Origin: Thermofilaceae archaeon
GTDB lineage: Archaea > Thermoproteota > Thermoprotei > Thermofilales > Thermofilaceae
Reading direction: 5' to 3'
NCBI GenBank assembly: GCA_027027675.1
Contig: JALVKT010000112.1
Coordinates: 1-11,122, forward strand
Length of the DNA stretch: 11,122 nt
Below, piece by piece: positions 1-6,598 of this stretch (its first letter is position 1; each line of letters opens with the position of its first letter). A model generated the notes under the pieces. That model ran no database searches, was not told the DNA's origin, and saw only the letters and a program-made list of their open reading frames with translations. The position numbers and the translations under genes were made by a program.

Positions 1-1640
1 TAGGGTATCCACTTCACCTCCGCGTCTCTTATCCTCTTGCCTATGCTTTCGCCCCTGTCATCTATGTCGACGCGGAAGCCCCGCTCCTCTAGCTGGTCAG
101 CTATTTTCTGGGCTTCCTCTAGGTACTCGGCAGAGTAGGGTATTATGCGAACCTGTATAGGGGCTATCCACGTGGGAAGCCTTGGCGTCTCGCCGCGCTC
201 CATGGCTTGAACCGCGGTGTCAAAGATTGTGTAGATGTAGCGTTCAAGTGAGCCGATAAGGGCGGTGTGTATTATCACGGGGTACTTCTTAGAGCCGTCT
301 TCGTCAGTATACGTTATTCCGAAGCGCTGGGCGTTTCCCACGTCTATCTGGAAGGTGCCTATCTCTCTGGGCCTTCTAAGCTGGTCGATAATGTTGTATT
401 CTATGTTTATGACCCAGTAGTACTTCCCCTCCGGCACGAAGTGTAGCAGCACGGGCTTGCCCTCCTTGCGTACAAGTGTTTCGACGAAGTCCCTGTGCTT
501 CTCGAGGAAGCTGCGCGTTATGTTGTATATGCTGACGTAGTCGCGTCCAAGCTTTCGTATCTCCTCGTAGATCTTATCGTGTATTTTTAGCGAGATGTTC
601 ATCGCCTCCTCCACGTCGCGGCAGAAGATGTGGAAGTCGGGCATGTAGAACCTTCTAAGCCTGAAGCACATGACGAGCTCTCCCGGCTGCTCCAGCCTGT
701 AGCTGTCGGCTACCTCGAAGGCCCCGAATGGTAGGTTCCTATAGCTTATCTCCCAGTCCCGTATCATTGCGAACTGCTGGTGGCAGGCCGCGTATCGGAG
801 AACTAGCTTGCGGTCGTCTGCCTCGAACTGGTAGAGCCTGTCCCCGAAGAGCTCCGCGTGCTGCTTTATGGGCTTGAACTCAAGGTTGAACATGTTAGTC
901 CCTTTAACCCTGAACACTGGTATGCCGACGCTCGTGGCGCAGGTCCACGCGTACTCGGCCACCGCGTCCAGCATGAGAGCTGCTTCGGGGCCGTAGCGCA
1001 TGTGCCCTATGTCGCTCATGGGCTCCCATTCGAAGCCGAACTTCTTGCAGAGCGAGAGGTACTGGGGCGTCTTGGCCTCCCTCTTCTTCTTGAAGACCTC
1101 GGCGTCCAGTAGGGCTAGGAAGTCTTCCGGCAGCCCGGGAGGCAGCTCTTCAACAGGCACTACCCTACCGTCCGGGAACATTACCGCGTAGTCCTCGTAG
1201 CGTCTGGCGACTTTGCCGCCGGGCTTTATGCTGCGTGAGAGCTCGGCTAGCGGGTGGCCGAGGCAGTCAATCCTGAACCTCTTGTACCAGCCGAAAGGAG
1301 CCCTCTCGGCGGGGACGCCCCTTTCGCGGAGGCCCTCCTGCACCTTCTTAAGCGTCTCGACGGCTTCTCCCGGTGGAGCAAGGTTTTCCGAGAGGTGGGC
1401 GTAGGGGTACACGAGGACTACTCCGGCGCCGACTTTCCTGTAGACGTTGATTATCTCGTCCACTGCTTTTTCGACAACGCTGGGGTCTGACGCATCTCCT
1501 TTTTCCACGGTTATGAATGCTACGAGCGCGTTTTCGAAGCGGCCCTCCCGCTTTACACCGTCAAACTCTTCGGCCTCATCTAGGGCTTTGCTCCTAGCCT
1601 CGTACTCGAAGCTTCGAGCGTGTATTAGAAGTATCTTCAT
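1..1640 (-). CDS. thrS: Threonyl-tRNA synthetase, archaeal type (C-terminus cut by window edge)
   Basis: Charges tRNA-Thr with threonine in the cytoplasm. 546 codons are visible from the ATG at 1640; the frame is open to the window edge and ends within the C-terminal anticodon-binding domain (...VKWIP), so perhaps 60-70 residues are missing. The N-terminus (MKILLIHARSFEYEA) and about the first 140 residues match the archaeal ThrRS editing domain, a relative of D-aminoacyl-tRNA deacylase that removes mischarged serine. The class II catalytic core follows: motif 2 region ELVMCFRLRRFYMPDFHIF, with the expected zinc ligands C286 (AACHQQF), H337 (DFHIF) and H458 (VIIHTALIGS). Editing and catalytic domains are on one chain, whereas some Crenarchaeota split them into two genes. 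A GAGGG lies about 9 bases before the ATG. The eight-cysteine gene lies 55 bases upstream on the same strand. Identification is firm. Confidence 0.96.
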   Translation of the reverse strand, partial: MKILLIHARSFEYEARSKALDEAEEFDGVKREGRFENALVAFITVEKGDASDPSVVEKAVDEIINVYRKVGAGVVLVYPYAHLSENLAPPGEAVETLKKVQEGLRERGVPAERAPFGWYKRFRIDCLGHPLAELSRSIKPGGKVARRYEDYAVMFPDGRVVPVEELPPGLPEDFLALLDAEVFKKKREAKTPQYLSLCKKFGFEWEPMSDIGHMRYGPEAALMLDAVAEYAWTCATSVGIPVFRVKGTNMFNLEFKPIKQHAELFGDRLYQFEADDRKLVLRYAACHQQFAMIRDWEISYRNLPFGAFEVADSYRLEQPGELVMCFRLRRFYMPDFHIFCRDVEEAMNISLKIHDKIYEEIRKLGRDYVSIYNITRSFLEKHRDFVETLVRKEGKPVLLHFVPEGKYYWVINIEYNIIDQLRRPREIGTFQIDVGNAQRFGITYTDEDGSKKYPVIIHTALIGSLERYIYTIFDTAVQAMERGETPRLPTWIAPIQVRIIPYSAEYLEEAQKIADQLEERGFRVDIDDRGESIGKRIRDAEVKWIP

Positions 1641-1695
1641 AGAGCATCCCTCTGGCCTCTCCTACATAACCACTATCACACTATTAACGTTCCCC

Positions 1696-2034
1696 CTACT
1701 CGAGCTTGTCGAGGTCTGGCCCAAGCTTCTTCAGCTTGCTTCTAATCTTGCCGTAGAGCTGCTCTTCCCTTATAGCCTCCTCCTCTATTGAAAACTCCCT
1801 GCTACTCCTCCTCGGCTGTACTTTTTCAAGCTTAAGCTTACAGGTGCCGTCTGGGAGGAGGGCGTGTCTCTTGCAGGAAGCGAACTGGCACTTGTAGCCG
1901 ATGCACTCGTCGCCTATCCACGTGCAGAACGCCACTATCCTGTTTCCTCTCCTCCTGTAGATGAGCGCTCCTTTGAGGCACTCGAAGGCCCTGTAGGGGC
2001 ACACAGGTGTGCACTCTACGCCAGGTCTTACCAT
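1696..2034 (-). CDS. Eight-cysteine small protein, probable metal binder, unknown function
   Basis: I do not recognise the family. The 112-residue product has eight cysteines in its first 65 residues: C8, C12, C19, C37, C44, C49, C54 and C65 (for example CTPVCPYRAFEC and CTWIGDECIGYKC). This number and spacing suggest two four-cysteine zinc or iron-sulfur sites. The remaining 47 residues are charged, with no cysteine, and probably helical (SIEEEAIREEQLYGKIRSKL). No signal peptide or membrane segment is visible, so it is probably cytosolic. The ATG at 2034 directly precedes the cysteine region, and possible TATA boxes lie just upstream. It sits between the PfkB kinase (71-base gap) and thrS (55-base gap), all on the minus strand, so it may share a transcript with thrS. 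The cysteine pattern and good codon structure make it a real gene; its role is unknown. Confidence 0.8.
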   Translation of the reverse strand: MVRPGVECTPVCPYRAFECLKGALIYRRRGNRIVAFCTWIGDECIGYKCQFASCKRHALLPDGTCKLKLEKVQPRRSSREFSIEEEAIREEQLYGKIRSKLKKLGPDLDKLE

Positions 2035-2105
2035 GCTGGCTTCCCCAGCACTCCAATAATTCTATAGTTGAGGTTAAAAGCAGTTCCTGCTCCGATAATT
2101 AGAAC
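2035..2105 (-). promoter_or_regulatory. Candidate archaeal promoter before the eight-cysteine gene
   Basis: Two AT-rich elements are readable on the minus strand in this otherwise GC-rich gap. CTATAGA (complement of 2061-2067) is centred about 30 bases before the ATG at 2034, which would give a nearly leaderless mRNA. CTTTTAACC (complement of 2072-2080) would give a leader of about 15 bases carrying GGAG. I cannot choose between them, and read-through from the upstream kinase is also possible. Confidence 0.35.
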
Positions 2106-3020
2106 TTAGAGGGGGCACTGCATCCCCCTTTCACTCATGAAGCGCCTAACCTCTTCCAGGCTGGGGGACTCGTGGGCCCCTATACGTGTGACTTTGAGCG
2201 CACCAACGGCGTTCGCGAATTCGAGGCACTTCTTGGAGAGACCTATGGTTTTCCAGCAGACGAGGAAGGCCGCGTCGAAAGCGTCGCCGGCGCCAGTGGT
2301 GTCCCTGGCCTCCACTTTGAAGCCTGGGGCCTCTATCCCTTCGCGGGGGAGCAGGGATCCCTTCTCCCCCACCTTCAACACTATGACGCCCTGGAAGGCT
2401 TCAAGTACCTCTTCGCCGCCAAGCGCCTCATACTCCCTCTCGTTTACGAAGAGCACGTCTACGTGTTCTAGAGCCGCGGAGATGTATGAGAAGCCCTTAT
2501 ATGCGACGGCCATTCCGGGGTCGTAGCTGACCGTTAGTCCCCTCCTCTTAGCCTCTCCGGCGAGCCACGCCGTATACTCGGGTTTCGTACTGCTAAAGTG
2601 CAGGTGGTCGACCCCGCTGAGCGTAGCCTGCGGGTCTATGGAGCCGGGGGCCAGCTTCTTGTTCGCGCCCCGGATCGCAAGCATCGCTCTGCGCCCCTCA
2701 GAGTCGAGTACTATTATGACCCTTCCGCTCGGCAGGTCGAGCCGCTTAACGTAGCCCGTGTCGACGCCTTTCCCTTGGAGTTCTTCAAGGATCATCTCGC
2801 CATACCTGTCTTTGCCTACAAGGCCTATGAAACGGGAGTATGCTCCCAGCCTGGCAAGTGCTACTGCCACGTTTGTGGCGGCGCCTCCGAAGCGCCAGAA
2901 GCTTTCCTGCACTTCTTGCGCCTCGTCGGGGCCGGGTATCCTGTCTACACGGTAGTACTCGTCTATGCTGGCGTTGCCGGTAGCCGCTACGCGTACCTCG
3001 GTCATAGGTATCGATACCAA
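2106..3020 (-). CDS. PfkB-family (ribokinase-like) carbohydrate or nucleoside kinase
   Basis: Predicted cytosolic kinase that phosphorylates a sugar or nucleoside hydroxyl using ATP. The 304-residue length is normal for the family. Both PfkB signatures are present: the glycine-rich substrate-binding segment at about residues 45-60 (GGAATNVAVALARLGA) and the C-terminal anion-hole signature DTTGAGDAFDAAFL from residue 240, with D246 as catalytic base. The NxxE magnesium motif is N193-E196. RGANKKL near 118-123 resembles the ribokinase GAN element. The substrate cannot be fixed: ribokinase, archaeal nucleoside kinase and related activities share these motifs. The longest reading starts at a TTG (3020), adding MVSIP before an ATG at 3005. 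The ATG start (MTEVRVAATGNASIDEYY) fits family N-termini equally well or better. The gene diverges from the coiled-coil gene across a 30-base gap. The family call is firm. Confidence 0.93.
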   Translation of the reverse strand: MVSIPMTEVRVAATGNASIDEYYRVDRIPGPDEAQEVQESFWRFGGAATNVAVALARLGAYSRFIGLVGKDRYGEMILEELQGKGVDTGYVKRLDLPSGRVIIVLDSEGRRAMLAIRGANKKLAPGSIDPQATLSGVDHLHFSSTKPEYTAWLAGEAKRRGLTVSYDPGMAVAYKGFSYISAALEHVDVLFVNEREYEALGGEEVLEAFQGVIVLKVGEKGSLLPREGIEAPGFKVEARDTTGAGDAFDAAFLVCWKTIGLSKKCLEFANAVGALKVTRIGAHESPSLEEVRRFMSERGMQCPL

Positions 3021-3050
3021 TTATAGTGGAGGAGTGATAGATAGATTTAG
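3021..3050. promoter_or_regulatory. Compact divergent promoter region between kinase and coiled-coil gene
   Basis: Thirty bases separate the two divergent starts. On the plus strand TTATAG (3021-3026) is centred about 27 bases before the GTG at 3051, the spacing expected for a TATA box driving a leaderless transcript. On the minus strand the complement of 3041-3050 (CTAAATCTAT) is a weaker TATA-like element that would place transcription near 3019, either leaderless at TTG 3020 or with a short leader to ATG 3005. A GGAGGAGTGA at 3028-3037 lies 13 bases or more from the GTG, too far for an ordinary Shine-Dalgarno. The assignment rests on spacing only. Confidence 0.45.
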
Positions 3051-3650
3051 GTGCCTGGCTTGTCGGAAGACGCGAAGTCCCTGGCCGAGCTGAAAAGATA
3101 CCTCGAGAAGAGGGCTGAGGAGCTTGAGAACGAGCTGCGCATGATCCGGGTGCTTATAAGGCTTGTCGACCAGAGCCTTTCTTCCCAGAGCTTCGTGAGG
3201 GCCTCCGAGCTTCCAGCAGCCCCCGCGGCGCCGCAGAGGACGCCAGAGCAGCCTCAGCCTGTAAAGCCGCCAGCTAGCGAGGCCGAAATAGACCTTGGCT
3301 CGGCGTCCCAGGTGATACCTGTGACCGCGCGTACAGGAGAGCTTCTAGCCAGGATGTACGTGTTTCCCGACAAGATTGTTATCAGGATGGAGAGGCCCTT
3401 CCACACGACGACGTCCCCCTTTAACGCGTTTTTTGTGAGAAAGGTTCTTGAGGGCTTCAAGAGAAAGAGCGAAGACCTCGTGGCTCAGGGCGCGTTAAGA
3501 CCCGAGGAGGCGTTCACCTATGATATCCGCGAGGAAGACGGGCTTCTCAAGGAGATAGTGATTAGGAACTACGGCGGCCAGGAAGCACTGAGAGAAATTA
3601 GGAGCACCCTGAGGTGGACCCTCAACAAGATGGTGCAGCGTGAGGGTTAA
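3051..3650 (+). CDS. Coiled-coil archaeal protein of unknown function, convergent with DNA ligase
   Basis: A 199-residue protein I cannot assign to a named family. Residues about 8-45 are a strongly charged heptad-like helix (KSLAELKRYLEKRAEELENE), probably an oligomerising coiled coil. Residues about 54-77 are a proline/alanine-rich linker. From about residue 85 to the end there is a compact alpha/beta-looking domain (VIPVTARTGELLARMYVFPD, RMERPFHTTTSPFNAFFVRK, then KEIVIRNYGG and a closing helix). There is no signal peptide, membrane segment or cysteine pair. The GTG at 3051 is the first possible start, because a TAG in the same frame (3048-3050) directly precedes it, and it lies about 27 bases from a TATA-like box. 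It is the only plus-strand gene here and shares its stop-codon TTAA with the ligase gene. That it is a real gene is well supported by the promoter spacing and domain-like sequence. Confidence 0.8.
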   Translation: MPGLSEDAKSLAELKRYLEKRAEELENELRMIRVLIRLVDQSLSSQSFVRASELPAAPAAPQRTPEQPQPVKPPASEAEIDLGSASQVIPVTARTGELLARMYVFPDKIVIRMERPFHTTTSPFNAFFVRKVLEGFKRKSEDLVAQGALRPEEAFTYDIREEDGLLKEIVIRNYGGQEALREIRSTLRWTLNKMVQREG

Positions 3651-5440
3651 CGGTACACGGTCTTCTTCTGGCTCTTATACATCTCTATGAGCTCCTGCTC
3701 CGTGGTGGCCTGTTCCGGCTTTTTGTCGAACCTATAGCGCCCAGTGAAGCGTGGAAACCTTATCGCCAGCCCGGCTCCCTCCTCTATCTTGTTTAGGCAG
3801 CACGTGTGCAGGGGGCTCAGTGTTATCTCGGCCCCTATAATCTCCAGTACAATTGCGGGCACGAACCAGACGTCTGCCTCTATCTTCGATATCACCCTGG
3901 GGTGCTTGTGGTCTATCTTGTAGGGCGCGAGTATCTCGGGGAGCTTTGCCAGGTCCTCGTCTGTGAAGCCGCTCCCAACCTTGCACACCGTCTTGAAGAC
4001 GTCCTCCTCAGGGGAGTAGGCCGCCATCAGTAGGGCTCCATAAGTTCCAGCCCTCTTCCCCCTCCCATAGAAGGCCCCTACGACTACGAGGTCTACGGTG
4101 TCCGTCATCTCCATCCTGTAGTCTCTCTTGAACTTTATCCAGAGCCACCCCCTAGCTCCCATCTGGTATATGCTGTCGGGCCCTATGGACTTGCACATGA
4201 GACCCTCGCATCCCTCGCTTATCGCCTGCTCGAAGAAGAGCATGAGGTCGTGGGGGTTGTCGACTATTTTCCCGGTTGCCAGCTTCACCTCGTCGCTCTC
4301 AACGACTATCTCTTCTAGGTGCTTCTTTCTCTCGGGGAGTGGGAGGTCTATGAGTTCTTTCCCCTCCCTATACACTATGTCGAAGAGGTATATGCGGGTC
4401 GGATACTCCTCCATGGCCTTCTCCACGTCGTATTTGCGTCTCCTATGCATGAGCTCCTGGAAGGGGAGCATGTCCCCCGTGTTAGGGTCTATTGCCACTA
4501 CCTCGCCTTCAACTATGAACTCGGGGCTTTTCAGCCTCTTAATGTACTCTACAACGTCGGGGTAGTGGTGGGTTATGTTTTCAAGCCTCCTGCTGAAGAG
4601 CTGAACCTCGTCGCCCTTCCTGTGTGCCTGAACCCTTTCCCCGTCATACTTGTACTCTGCGAGGCAGCGGCCGCCGAGCTTTTCGAGTATCTCCTTCGGG
4701 TCGTTGAGCCTCTCGGCGAGCATTGGTAGAATGGGCACGCCCACCTGGATCTTTATCTCCTTTAGCTTGTCGAGGCCCTCCGTAGCCAGGAGAACGGCGA
4801 TGTAGCCTAGGTCGGGGTGCTTCGTATAGGCCTTTTCGAGTATGGGCCTAGTGGACTTCTTGCCGGTAAACGCTATTGCAAGCGCATCGAGGATTGTCAT
4901 GTCGGCTACTCCTAGGCGGAGCCTGCCGGTCACCGTGCGGACGAGGTATTTTGCCTCCAGGGGCTCGGCGTCCCGCAGGAGCGCTACGAGCGTGTTTATC
5001 TTTACGTCCTGGGAACCCGCGCCCTGGGCCTTCGCGATCTTCATTAGGGAGTCGTAGACCCTCTTCACTGTGAGCGGGTTCTTCGCCTCAGCCCCTAAGA
5101 AGGCGGCGAGTCCTCCCTTAGGCGCTTTTGCCAGGAGCTCCTGGGCGGTGAGGCCCGGGTCTCCAAGTTTTTTGTAGAGCTCCTCAACCTTTTTGAGTGA
5201 GAAGCCTGTTGCGCGGGCTATTGCGCGTAGCGTGAGCTTCTCCGCGACTCCAAGCTCTACTCCCTCGTAGTCGGGCCTCAACTTGCCCTGCGTGAGATAT
5301 ATGACCTTGTCGAGGACTTCCACGGGGGTTTCCTTGAAGAGCGCTACAAGGTAGTCTGTCATCGCGATCCTGCTTGTTGTCTGCTCTATTTTCTCGTAGA
5401 ACTGTGCTAGCCTCTTGTATGGCATGTCTCCCTGACTCAT
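3647..5440 (-). CDS. lig: ATP-dependent DNA ligase (archaeal LigI type)
   Basis: Seals nicks in DNA during replication and repair through a ligase-AMP intermediate. The length of 597 residues is typical for the archaeal enzyme. Domains in order are the helical DNA-binding domain (about 1-220), the adenylation domain (about 230-440) and the OB-fold (about 440-590). The nucleotidyltransferase motifs are intact: motif I EYKYDGERVQ with adenylated lysine K264 and R269; motif III RRLENIT (about 284-290); IIIa FIVEGEVVAID with E311 and E313; IV EGLMCKS (412-418); V LWIKFKRDY with K436 and K438; VI RFPRFTGRYR from R561. The ATG at 5440 gives MSQGDMPYKR; a second ATG at 5425 is possible. It follows the thioredoxin-like/C4 gene by 57 bases on the same strand and ends inside a TTAA shared with the convergent coiled-coil gene. 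Nothing looks degenerate. Confidence 0.97.
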   Translation of the reverse strand: MSQGDMPYKRLAQFYEKIEQTTSRIAMTDYLVALFKETPVEVLDKVIYLTQGKLRPDYEGVELGVAEKLTLRAIARATGFSLKKVEELYKKLGDPGLTAQELLAKAPKGGLAAFLGAEAKNPLTVKRVYDSLMKIAKAQGAGSQDVKINTLVALLRDAEPLEAKYLVRTVTGRLRLGVADMTILDALAIAFTGKKSTRPILEKAYTKHPDLGYIAVLLATEGLDKLKEIKIQVGVPILPMLAERLNDPKEILEKLGGRCLAEYKYDGERVQAHRKGDEVQLFSRRLENITHHYPDVVEYIKRLKSPEFIVEGEVVAIDPNTGDMLPFQELMHRRRKYDVEKAMEEYPTRIYLFDIVYREGKELIDLPLPERKKHLEEIVVESDEVKLATGKIVDNPHDLMLFFEQAISEGCEGLMCKSIGPDSIYQMGARGWLWIKFKRDYRMEMTDTVDLVVVGAFYGRGKRAGTYGALLMAAYSPEEDVFKTVCKVGSGFTDEDLAKLPEILAPYKIDHKHPRVISKIEADVWFVPAIVLEIIGAEITLSPLHTCCLNKIEEGAGLAIRFPRFTGRYRFDKKPEQATTEQELIEMYKSQKKTVYR

Positions 5441-5497
5441 AAAAAGTCCCCAAGGTATGTGGGGGGAGCGGCTACTTAATGTTGGCCCTCCGAGGAG
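5441..5497 (-). promoter_or_regulatory. Short gap before ligase: weak TATA-like element and T-run
   Basis: Read on the minus strand, ATTAAGTA (complement of about 5473-5480) lies about 36 bases before the ligase ATG and could serve as a TATA box for a leader of about 9 bases. Five T residues (complement of 5441-5445) directly precede the ATG; they could be a weak terminator for the upstream gene or just leader sequence. Neither reading is strong. No RNA gene is seen. Confidence 0.25.
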
Positions 5498-6538
5498 TCA
5501 GCGTTTCACTCTTTCACATATTGGTGGCGGATGATAGGGGTCTTCAATGGGTATGTGGTATAACGTGCATCTCTTCCTGCTCTTCGAGTAGAATATGCAG
5601 GTGAGGCATGTCTTGCTGAGATCTATTTCCTCCTTTTTCTCCGCCTGAGGCTGTGCGGTTTTCTCGCTTGGAGAGGGCTGAACCCTGGGTGTTGGCTGTT
5701 CTATGCGGGGCTGGACTGGAGCGCGGGGGAGGGGCGGCTTTGGAGGCTCCACGCGCTCTATAGGTTGCGGAGAGGGGGGCTGCCGAACCGGTGGAGGTGG
5801 TATGGAGGTTTCTTCGACTTTCGGCTTAGCCGGTATTGGCGGGGCAGCCTTGAAGGCAGGTGGTGTGGCTGGCTGAACGGTTGAGGGCGGAGGAGGATGT
5901 AGGGGTTTGGAGGGCTGAGGTGCCGGGAGGGGTTGTTGTTTAATGGTGGGAGCTGCTGGCTGCGTGGGCTGTGCAGCCTGTGGGGGAGCCTGCGGGGGAG
6001 GGGCTTCTTCGTCTTCAAGCTTAAACTCTTCCGGTTCCTCTACCGGTATGGCCGGGGTGAACTGGGGGGTTGGCTCCGGCGGCCTTGGAGGGGACGGCTG
6101 CGCTGTCTCCTCGGGTTTTTTCTCCTCCAGCAGTGTGGGCGTCTCTATTGATACCGGCTCGACGGGGGAGATGGGTTGTACCTGCTCCGTTTGCGGCTCG
6201 GGCGTCGCCGCCACCATGACTGGCGTGCCGAGGAGTAGTTCTCGTAGCTTTTCCGGGGTGGGGTACTCTCCCTCTAAAACTTTTTCTCCGTCGACGACTA
6301 TGGCTGGTATGGCGTTTATCCCGTATTTTCGCACTTCTACCGTGTACATTCCTCCGAAGAGCTCTTCGAGCTGTTTTATGAAGGTCTTGAACTGGGAGGG
6401 ATCTTTTATCTTGAAGGTTTTTACCCTGAGCTTGGGTCTTTCACCTGGGGGGAGCTCCCCTAGAACCTCGTTTACCATTCTAAAGAGTTCGAGGGAGCGC
6501 TGGTCTCTACCTATGAATAGTCTAACCTCTTTTGCCAC
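5498..6538 (-). CDS. Thioredoxin-like domain plus proline-rich linker plus C-terminal four-cysteine module
   Basis: A three-part protein of 346 residues that I cannot assign to a named family. Residues 1-105 look like a thioredoxin/glutaredoxin fold: a beta strand (EVRLFIGRDQRS), an alternating alpha/beta pattern, the cis-proline element NAIPAIVVDG (P78) and a final helix (TPEKLRELL). The usual CxxC after the first strand is absent; the position reads GRDQR, so ordinary disulfide exchange is unlikely. Residues about 108-305 are a proline-, glutamine- and alanine-rich low-complexity linker, presumably extended. Residues 306-346 carry C311-x2-C314-x9-C324-x16-C341, a likely zinc or iron-sulfur site. 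There is no signal peptide or membrane helix. The start is GTG at 6538, preceded by AGGGGG; the ATG two bases upstream (6540) is in another frame. It lies 57 bases upstream of the ligase gene on the same strand, so co-transcription is possible. Confidence 0.85.
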   Translation of the reverse strand: MAKEVRLFIGRDQRSLELFRMVNEVLGELPPGERPKLRVKTFKIKDPSQFKTFIKQLEELFGGMYTVEVRKYGINAIPAIVVDGEKVLEGEYPTPEKLRELLLGTPVMVAATPEPQTEQVQPISPVEPVSIETPTLLEEKKPEETAQPSPPRPPEPTPQFTPAIPVEEPEEFKLEDEEAPPPQAPPQAAQPTQPAAPTIKQQPLPAPQPSKPLHPPPPSTVQPATPPAFKAAPPIPAKPKVEETSIPPPPVRQPPSPQPIERVEPPKPPLPRAPVQPRIEQPTPRVQPSPSEKTAQPQAEKKEEIDLSKTCLTCIFYSKSRKRCTLYHIPIEDPYHPPPICERVKR

Positions 6539-6598
6539 ATTTTACCCCCTACAATTAGTCTAAAAATGATTGGAGGAGCTGAGATATATCATAAACGC
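6539..6598 (-). promoter_or_regulatory. Candidate promoter for the thioredoxin-like gene
   Basis: Read on the minus strand, TTTTTA (complement of 6561-6566) is centred about 26 bases before the GTG at 6538, which fits a TATA box with a start at or next to the first codon. An AGGGGG also lies 6 bases before the GTG, so an mRNA entering from the overlapping-gene operon upstream could be translated as well. The 60-base gap contrasts with the overlapping junctions upstream and probably marks a new transcription unit. Confidence 0.4.

Noticed and set aside
858..1490. Several plus-strand frames across the thrS gene
   Set aside because: They are antisense to intact, family-matching ThrRS codons and carry no motif or ribosome-binding site.
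5441..5497. Rho-independent-type terminator between the thioredoxin-like gene and ligase
   Set aside because: Only five T residues on the minus strand and no convincing stem; too weak to call.
5640..6180. Repetitive-looking G-rich stretch as a possible repeat array or CRISPR
   Set aside because: It encodes the proline-rich linker. Units are irregular, there are no fixed-length spacers and no direct repeats of constant length.
5940..6563. Open frame on the plus strand, glycine/serine-rich, 206 residues
   Set aside because: It is the antisense of the proline-rich linker and thioredoxin-like domain; the low-complexity composition keeps the opposite frame open. It has no promoter or domain.
6560..6590. 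Possible C/D-box small RNA (ATGATT ... CTGA)
   Set aside because: The box C match is imperfect and the boxes are too close for a guide; no box C'/D' pair or terminal stem is seen.
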